Shown here piece after piece: positions 58,901 to 64,000 of a stretch of 64,000 nt of DNA. Origin of the DNA: Ophiodon elongatus (taxonomy: Eukaryota > Chordata > Actinopteri > Perciformes > Hexagrammidae); assembly GCA_016806645.1 (NCBI GenBank), contig JACSYO010001931.1:904501-968500 (forward strand). The letters run 5' to 3'. The notes under the pieces were generated by a model. It was not told the DNA's origin and did not search any database. It was given only the letters and a program-made list of their open reading frames with translations. The number at the start of each line of letters is the position of its first letter. The stretch's first letter is position 1. The position numbers and the translations under genes are program-made.

Positions 58901-61900
58901 ATGGAGCTTGCATGTCAGTGTCCCGCTGTGGTTTGCTGCCGATGTACCCCCACTCAGAAGGCTCAGATAGTCCGACTGCTGCAAGAGCGCACAGGAAAAC
59001 TCACCTGTGCTGTAGGTGAGTCGAAAATAGAAACTGTCCAACAGCTTTTTCATGGTGGGAGTCAGTCTGTACAGCTTTTTTATTTATTTATTTTTTTTAC
59101 TGTAAGTTTTTCACATTTCACATTCTATACACATCCTCCTCAAAACATTATATATATTTTTTTGCAGCCACAAACCTCTCTCACTCACTTCTGCTCATCT
59201 TACCAGTATTCCCAGTAACGCTGATAAAATGCCACAATAAAGCAGAGCTGATTGAAGTGTGCATTAATGTTAATATGCTATGTATCACTTGATGATGACG
59301 ACAACCATGGCTTGGTGATAATTCATATTATTATTGTCTTTGACTAGCATCTTAAGTTATTTCGTTAAAAAGTTCCGACATTGAAATTAGCAGTTTGTAT
59401 AAACTTGTAACTGAAAACTAAATCAATTATTGAGCTTTCTCACACATGAGAAGAGTTTTGTAATGTAACACAGCTCACTGAACTCAATAATTGAACTCAG
59501 TGTTTTTAATTGTGCCATTGGAATGTTATTTTTATTAATGTGTTTTTCAGTCATATCACACTGCCTCTTTATCTCACGCATTATGTGGCCATAGTTCTGA
59601 TCTCTTAATCAGGCCAAATTAAGGGTGTGTCCCATGAAATACATGCACAACACTCTCACTAAAAGTTATGTATTGGTGAGTCACTGATGTGAATCTTGAC
59701 ACCTCCATGGCTTTTGTTTTCTCTTAGGGGATGGAGGAAACGATGTCAGCATGATCCAGGAAGCCGACTGTGGCGTGGGAGTGGAGGGAAAAGTAAGACT
59801 CTCTCTCCATCTCATCTCATCGCCTCACATTGGCGTGTCGCTCTCACAGATTTTTTACTTTGGGTTTCCTGTCAAGATCTCTCTCACGTTCACAGACATG
59901 TAGAGAGACATGCACACAGATGATTCCTCTTTACGAGGATCCATTGTCTGAGTAGCGGAAACAAAGATGACAGGCTGCCTTTGTGCTTAAGTAAAAGTAA
60001 GAGTCTCTCACCGTGAATCTCTTGTACTTCTCTCTCTGTAAATTCCCCGTCACGATGTCTAGTTCGCACAGACATGGATCTCATACATGCATCAGCAATG
60101 TTCCTACTTTAAGAATTTATTTTATTTTTTTACTTTTTGGGTAATTCTTATTGTTACTCCCTTTCTTGTTAGAGTTAGTTGAGAAGATTGACACCACACT
60201 TATATCTGTCCATTAAAGATAGCAACCAGTTTGCTTAGCTTATCATAAAGCCTAGCAACCCCTGTGAAGCTCACTCATTAACATGTTGTTTTTGTAAAAA
60301 AAATTTAAAATATATTTGTGATTTTACCAGGTACAGAACTATTTCTTGGCTGGTTTTCAAATGTGAATATTTTCACATTTTCTTAGTCTTTTATGACTGA
60401 ATTTCTTGGGTTTTGGACACAATTAATCAACTAATTGAGAAATCGGCAGAATATAAAAAATCTTGACTTTAATATGGCATATTCAAAGTTGTTTGATTTC
60501 CATGCATGTCATGTCTGCAGGGAGTATTTGTCCACCATCTGTCTGATTTTTGTGTTTCCTTATAAACAAGCTATTTAGCTGTCTCTGAACAATCATAAAA
60601 AACACCCAAAAGCCTGCTTCGACTTCTTGTAGCTTGTCCTCACTGCCCTCTGTACTGTGTGTTTGCCAGGAAGGAAAGCAGGCCTCGCTGGCTGCCGACT
60701 TCTCTGTGACTCAGTTCAAACATTTAGGCCGTCTGCTCATGGTCCACGGTCGGAACAGCTACAAAAGGTCTGCAGCCCTCAGCCAGTTCGTCATCCACAG
60801 GAGCCTGTGCATCAGCACCATGCAGGTAGAGTACAACTAAAACATGGGGCCATTTAGGTGTTCGTCAGTCATGTTGAAATTATACTTTTAAATCAAATAT
60901 TCTTAAATTGCTTTGACTCAATTTTCACAACAATCAAAACTCTGACCATGAAATACAAAGCGCATCATATGAAAATAGATGTATCAAATTAGATAAAACA
61001 TCACATACTGAGCTTAATAACCATTTTTACCACAAAATTATACAATTGGCAATGATGATTGATGTAGAGTAAGAATGACTTACATTTTGTTTGTTTAATA
61101 AGTTACATTACAATAAACATAGATAATAAAGTCCAGAGTCTGACTTATCAGTAATTCAAGGCAGGGTTGAGATTTTACTTGTGTACTTTTTCTGTTCTGT
61201 ATCAACCATAACATTATTTTTTTAAATGTCCAACCTTAGATGTTCCAATCACTAGTACGTTTTATCATATAAACTATTGTAACAGACACTCAATGCATTG
61301 TAACATTTTGATAGTAATCTAAAGAAAGACATTGCTAACATGTTTTCCCTGCCATACATTCGACTTGATTTTGAAGATTTTGATTGAGAGATTTTATTTG
61401 TATGTTAAGTTACTATCTATCACCGAATGAGGTAACACAATGATGATTGAGCCTGTGGCCTGGCATTTGCAGTGTTACAAACTGGGTGTCTGTTTCGACA
61501 TTCCCAGGAATTCCCAATACTGTTTGGATCTCTGCAAATTGAGAGCCAAAGGGAACAAAACTGAGATTCTCAAGATTGTAACTTTAAAGTTTTGGCAGGG
61601 AGATATGAGTTGGGTTTATCCACAACACCTCAAATGTAAATGTGACGAGGAAATGATTGGGGCGAGGCAGGGTGAAGTTTTAGGGGTGGTCATGGAAGGG
61701 TGGGGTGCATGATGAGTCAGTAAGTGGTGCCCTTCTGAGCCGGCCCCCACACATACACAGCACCGTCCCCTGTCCAATTCCCATGTCCCAGGCCAACCTC
61801 AGCCCCCGCCATGGAGGGACAGCCCATGAGTCACTGCACGTGGACTTTGGGGTTTTAAGGAGGCCCTTCTCCACATGCCTCACATTAACACCAACCGCAG

Positions 61901-62844
61901 CTGTGACCTGTGTCTGGTTTGGGCTGACTAGTTGACAGGCCAATATTGGTGGCATCCATAAGTTCAAGACACATGCCAGAATTAGTCAGGGAAGCTCTCA
62001 TTCTCTGGCAGTAGCACCTTGGGAGAGTGAGGATTATTGAGATGTTGCATTTTATGTGTGGGATTTAGCTCATTGACAAGTCACAGTGTGGTTACCATGT
62101 GATTTGTGTTGCCAGAATCCTGCTGTGTCTTTCATATACTTCTATTTCTCTGATGTGAACTGACTTTTTGAATTTATGCTTTCTTGCATTATCATCTGTT
62201 ATGGCCTTTTGAATATTGATATGAAAATATTTGTATGTTTCCCTAGGCGGTGTTCTCCTCTGTTTTCTACTTTGCTTCAGTCTCACTCTACCAAGGATTC
62301 CTGATTATTGGGTGAGATAAAAACTCTGTATGGCTGTGACTTATCAAGAGAGCATTTGGCTGCGTTGTCCCCCTGGCATTTCCTCTTTGTTAAAGCGCTG
62401 TTTAAATGCGAGAAGGGGAAAATATGATATGATGACGTCTTGGCTGGACTGATGTATTTCACTGCTGACTCTAACAATGACATGTGTGAAACTTCTAGTA
62501 CATGGGGCATTTTATCCGGGGAATATTCCTCACACTAAAGACACATGATTTTGTCTGTTTCAGCTACTCAACCATCTATACCATGTTTCCCGTCTTCTCC
62601 ATGGTGTTGGACAAAGATGTGAAGTCTGAGGTTGCCATGTTATACCCCGAATTATACAAGGATCTCTTGAAGGTATTTAATGAATGATAGCACACTGACT
62701 GCCAGAGTGCAGCCAAATATGATTCACAGAAACATACATGGAAAATGGTAAATATGATGTGTTGTTCTACTGTTTTCTTTCCACAGGGCCGACCACTATC
62801 TTTCAAGACATTTCTCATATGGGTGATAATAAGTATCTATCAAG
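38597..62844 (+). CDS. atp9a: ATP9A, class 2 P4-ATPase-like protein; 25 coding exons seen, 3' end outside window
   Basis: The start is [12 protein letters not shown], nearly identical to the human N-terminus. The exons give 876 residues in one continuous frame. Adding about 57 missing and about 114 beyond the window reproduces the human length of about 1047 (from memory). Seen in order: M1-M2, actuator domain with DGET (193-196), M3-M4 with the P4 signature PISL (344-347), the phosphorylated Asp in DKTGT (D391), the KGA nucleotide-binding motif (567-569), GDGGND (from 726 here) and M5 to the start of M7. ATP9A acts on recycling endosomes and the trans-Golgi network and, unlike most P4-ATPases, does not need a CDC50 subunit. 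Introns carry many repeats. The P-domain exon after 55810 is absent and the donor there is GC. ATP9B is less likely given the N-terminus and neighbours. Confidence 0.96.
39228..39235. promoter_or_regulatory. CRE (TGACGTCA) in atp9a intron 1
   Basis: A perfect 8-bp CRE, with a CCAAT (39202-39206) 22 bp before it, in the CpG-containing part of intron 1. It could belong to a second promoter or an enhancer; inferred. Confidence 0.4.
39430..39715. repeat. Inverted-repeat dispersed element in atp9a intron 1
   Basis: AATAAATCCTACCCTCATGA (about 39459-39478) is the near-perfect inverse of TTCATGAAGGTAGGATTTAT (about 39622-39641). The right end carries AGGTGTACCTAATAAACTGG, a tail familiar from many fish genomes. 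Non-coding. Confidence 0.6.
42318..42575 (+). mobile_element. AGGGCTGCAAC-type fish MITE-like repeat
   Basis: Starts AGGGCTGCAACTAAAGATTA and proceeds through TCATAAATCAATGAATTGTT, TTGGTCTATGGAATATGCAG and CCAAAGCCCAAAGTCC, in the order I know from this abundant teleost repeat. The right terminus (normally ..GCAGCCCT) is lost. Related fragments lie at about 41345-41470, 44400-44690, 48238-48385 and 60335-60470. Confidence 0.6.
42578..42608. repeat. (CA)n microsatellite
   Basis: About 15 CA units with one CT interruption. Confidence 0.9.
42966..43377 (+). CDS. atp9a: atp9a coding exons 3-4 (M1-M2)
   Basis: Exon 3 (42966-43079) encodes [20 protein letters not shown], the first membrane helix. 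Exon 4 (43269-43377) encodes [19 protein letters not shown], the end of M2 and the linker into the actuator domain. The junctions are phase 0 and phase 1. Confidence 0.96.
43920..43953. repeat. (AT)n microsatellite
   Basis: About 17 AT units. Confidence 0.92.
44400..44690 (+). repeat. Fragments of AGGGCTGCAAC-type repeat (3' parts)
   Basis: Ends such as TTGATTAATTTTGCAGCCCT (to about 44510) and GATTAATCGATTTATTAAAA..GTCGCAGCTCTGG (to about 44690) are right-hand termini of this family. Confidence 0.45.
45310..47612 (+). CDS. atp9a: atp9a coding exons 5-7 (actuator domain, DGET)
   Basis: Exons are 45310-45368, 46350-46401 and 47518-47612. They encode [27 protein letters not shown] and [23 protein letters not shown] (193-196) is the P4-type dephosphorylation motif; the Glu (E195) is needed for the reaction cycle. 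Intron 6 carries a GGCT-rich tract just downstream of exon 6 (46441-46471). Confidence 0.96.
46441..46471. repeat. (GGCT)n minisatellite-like tract
   Basis: GGCTGGCGGCCCGGCTGGCT continuing as GGCT units to GGGG; 40 bp past the exon 6 donor. Confidence 0.8.
47613..48810 (+). other. atp9a: atp9a intron 7 with reverse repeat copy
   Basis: The segment 48238-48385 ends in GTTAATTGCAGCCC and reads as a reverse-orientation AGGGCTGCAAC element (CATTTTATAGACCAATCAAG..ATTAATCAATAATAAAAATA). The rest is unremarkable. Confidence 0.55.
48811..49874 (+). CDS. atp9a: atp9a coding exons 8-10 (end of actuator domain)
   Basis: Exons are 48811-48891, 49279-49354 and 49798-49874. They encode [38 protein letters not shown] and [18 protein letters not shown]. 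The acceptor before exon 10 is preceded by a (TC)n run at 49771-49790 that forms its polypyrimidine tract. Confidence 0.95.
50077..51416 (+). CDS. atp9a: atp9a coding exons 11-13 (M3-M4, PISL, DKTGT)
   Basis: Exon 11 (50077-50237) encodes M3 ([19 protein letters not shown]) and M4 up to VPIS. Exon 12 (50334-50476) completes PISL and runs to DKTG. Exon 13 (51304-51416) starts inside the invariant DKTGTLT, so the catalytic loop spans a phase-1 intron. D391 is the aspartate phosphorylated by ATP. Intron 12 (50477-51303) shows no repeat I recognise. Confidence 0.96.
52121..55810 (+). CDS. atp9a: atp9a coding exons 14-17 (nucleotide-binding domain)
   Basis: Exons are 52121-52330, 54802-54963, 55513-55605 and 55727-55810. 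The first carries a variable linker ([15 protein letters not shown]) then [15 protein letters not shown] and YQASSPDE; the others carry [46 protein letters not shown] and [18 protein letters not shown] at 567-569 contacts nucleotide in P-type ATPases. Exon 17 ends GATTTTGAG|GCAAGT, a GC donor. Confidence 0.95.
52331..54801 (+). other. atp9a: atp9a intron 14
   Basis: A 2.5-kb intron. 52440-52560 (CAAAGTGCTTTGTGCTTTAC..AAATATAAAATACAGGAGTG) resembles a degraded fish repeat tail. A-run at 53852-53869. No exon-like sequence. Confidence 0.5.
55811..57021 (+). other. atp9a: atp9a intron 17 interval where a P-domain exon should be
   Basis: Human ATP9A has about 57 residues between DFE (end of exon 17) and KVWMLTGDK. 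The next fish exon begins exactly at VWMLTGDK. Reading this interval in all frames, I find nothing resembling the expected segment with its conserved LTGVEDQLQ, on either strand. The interval is ordinary AT-rich intron with an A18 run at 56962-56980 and no N gap. Confidence 0.75.
57022..59792 (+). CDS. atp9a: atp9a coding exons after the gap (P domain, GDGGND)
   Basis: Exons are 57022-57120, 58510-58599, 58871-59015 and 59728-59792. They encode [57 protein letters not shown] and [23 protein letters not shown] and GDGGND are the Mg2+/phosphate-handling motifs of the P domain. All splice sites are GT-AG and the frame is kept. Confidence 0.96.
57121..58509 (+). other. atp9a: atp9a intron with a GC-richer block
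   Basis: 57123-57780 is noticeably richer in GC and CpG than the flanking intron and looks non-repetitive. Open frames (83 codons +, 123 codons -) match no family. It could be an enhancer. 57830-58360 is AT-rich. Confidence 0.45.
60335..60470 (-). repeat. Fragment of AGGGCTGCAAC-type repeat, reverse
   Basis: GGTTTTCAAATGTGAATATT..TTCTTGGGTTTTGGACACAA..AATCAACTAATTGAGAAATC follows the reverse order of the family consensus as I recall it. Confidence 0.4.
60670..62844 (+). CDS. atp9a: atp9a coding exons through start of M7
   Basis: Exons are 60670-60825, 62247-62311, 62564-62672 and 62787-62844. They encode [38 protein letters not shown], the M5-M6 hairpin ([31 protein letters not shown]), [18 protein letters not shown] and [11 protein letters not shown]. 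The last exon ends phase 1. No continuation (expected GSTIMYGALLL-like) is found before 64000, so at least one more exon lies outside. Confidence 0.95.
60826..62246 (+). other. atp9a: atp9a intron, no gene
   Basis: AT-rich first half. 61640-61930 is GC-richer and unique-looking, but carries no recognisable exon on either strand. Confidence 0.5.
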
Positions 62845-62921
62845 GTAAGGAAGAGTTTGTACAAACTTCTGATAATCACAGTCAATAACTCCAGTTGTTG
62901 GTGAGAGAGAAACTCATAACC

Positions 62922-63125
62922 CAGGGGTGGCCAAACCTTTTGGATGTTGGGTCATATACAGAAAAATATAAGGAGACACAAGCCAAACAATAATAAACGC
63001 ACAGTTTTCAATCAGTTACAAGGCAAGAAAATTAGTGTTTCTAGACCATAAAATCTCATGTGCCACAGAAAAGTAATTCTCTATCAAAACGACTACGCAA
63101 CACTTCTGAACAGTTGAACGTTTGA
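62922..63125. mobile_element. hAT-like terminus, truncated non-autonomous element
   Basis: CAGGGGTGGCCAAACCTTTT is the classic terminal motif of hAT/Charlie-type elements. It is followed by AT-rich sequence without a transposase. The matching right terminus is not found, so the 3' limit is approximate. Confidence 0.5.
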
Positions 63126-64000
63126 CATTACAGTTGTCTATTGGCGTGCCCACTTATTTAATATACTTATACTTAATATATTATGATGTGTGTAAATCTG
63201 TAAATAAATAATAATAATAATACATACAGAGGCTCTTATTTTTTTTCATCATCATCTTATCGGATCATTTCAATACACGAGTATTTTCACAAAAGCCATA
63301 TGAAATCAAGAGTGGTGTTAAAATGGAACGCCGCTTTGATTCACGTATGTATCGTAACGACGGCTTGTATATCCGCAGTCCTAGATTTTCCAGTTACCCC
63401 TTTTTGAAGGGCTAATACATGACTACTGCAACCTGCCGGTATGGAGAGTTATTTCTTTTTACGCAGGCGCAGAACGTGCTAGTTGGCCGTTTACTGTAGT
63501 CTTTGCGACTGCAATTTTGTGCAATTCTTTGGCCAAGACATAGACGACGTGGCAACTTACCAGTCGCACTTTGTTCCTGCTAGACCTTTGATTTTGGTTT
63601 GGTATTTCTGGGCCTTGGTGCTCGCCAGCAGTTGAAAGCCAAACCCAGATTCCCTCTTGTTTTGAAATGAGCTTTGGCCGTTTGGTTTTTCGCCTTGTTG
63701 TTATTGCGGTTTTTCCAATGTTTTGTCCATCATTTTTGTACGGACCGAGAGCAGGGTCTCTTGGTAGACCCACCGCACACTTCTAGTGGGTCAGTGGGGT
63801 TATTTTGTATGAGTAGATACAGTGTCTTTTAGGGAAATCATTCTGCCTTTAACATCAGTGAAGCAATCGAGAGGATCTTTTGGATACTGTAGCTTGTCTA
63901 CTTAAAAAAAACACTGGTAGCTAAACACACTGAGCACGAGCCTTTCCAGCTAGCTGTGATAACTGTTTTCTGCCTTTCATAGTTTAAGGCCTCCGTAGTG
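63126..64000 (+). other. atp9a: Distal part of atp9a intron, no exon found
   Basis: Contains an AT-rich (TAA)n-like stretch (63200-63222). 63310-63560 has more CpG than typical intron (ATCGTAACGACGGC, TATCCGCAG, GCAGGCGCAGAACG). A 104-codon minus-strand open frame (63459-63773) has no recognisable domain. Nothing codes for the missing ATP9A C-terminus. Confidence 0.5.

Noticed and set aside
63459..63773. 104-codon minus-strand open frame near the window end
   Set aside because: No recognisable domain. It is not the C-terminus of ATP9A and no transposase or retroelement signature is visible.

Overview
The window is eukaryotic nuclear DNA from a bony fish, most likely a percomorph. Three spliced vertebrate genes lie on the + strand: zfp64 (about 367-3128, complete), sall4 (28811-34729, complete) and atp9a (from 38597, running off the right end). 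I recall human chromosome 20q13.2 carrying the same neighbours ZFP64, SALL4 and ATP9A in one orientation, so this is a conserved syntenic block. Long (TG)n tracts, compact introns and several dispersed elements that I recognise as typical of teleost genomes support the fish assignment. There is no bacterial gene, operon, CRISPR array or phage.

Layout. 1-366 is the zfp64 5' flank, with a perfect CRE. zfp64 has six coding exons and a 3' UTR with several polyadenylation signals. About 24 kb between zfp64 and sall4 (roughly 3.9-28.5 kb) holds no gene I can support. It contains microsatellites, a nested pair of fish repeats (4270-4960), a TG-associated dispersed repeat (11530-11980), a second MITE copy (15070-15395), a diverged direct-repeat pair (23285/24845), and several unique-looking stretches that could hold sall4 enhancers, including a near-consensus POU-SOX composite site. 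sall4 has four coding exons with a 2.4-kb intron 1 and two tiny introns, then a long 3' UTR. After about 2 kb containing another copy of the GTACTT-rich repeat, atp9a begins in a CpG-rich promoter; 25 of its coding exons can be traced to 62844.

Biology. Zfp64 and Sall4 are nuclear C2H2 zinc-finger proteins. Sall4 keeps the N-terminal NuRD-recruiting motif, the C2HC finger, the glutamine-rich segment and the AT-rich-DNA-binding C-terminal finger pair. Atp9a is a class 2 P4-ATPase-like endosomal protein with intact DGET, PISL, DKTGT, KGA and GDGGND motifs. The genes look like genomic neighbours rather than members of one pathway.

Most notable points: (1) atp9a lacks, in this assembly, the exon(s) for about 57 residues joining the N and P domains, between a GC-type donor at 55811 and the exon at 57022; (2) sall4 exon 2 contains a phase-matched internal donor that would make a SALL4B-like short isoform; (3) a 13/15 match to the OCT4-SOX2 composite motif lies about 21 kb upstream of sall4. 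I see no clearly new molecular system. Repeat-family identities rest on recall, not on a search.
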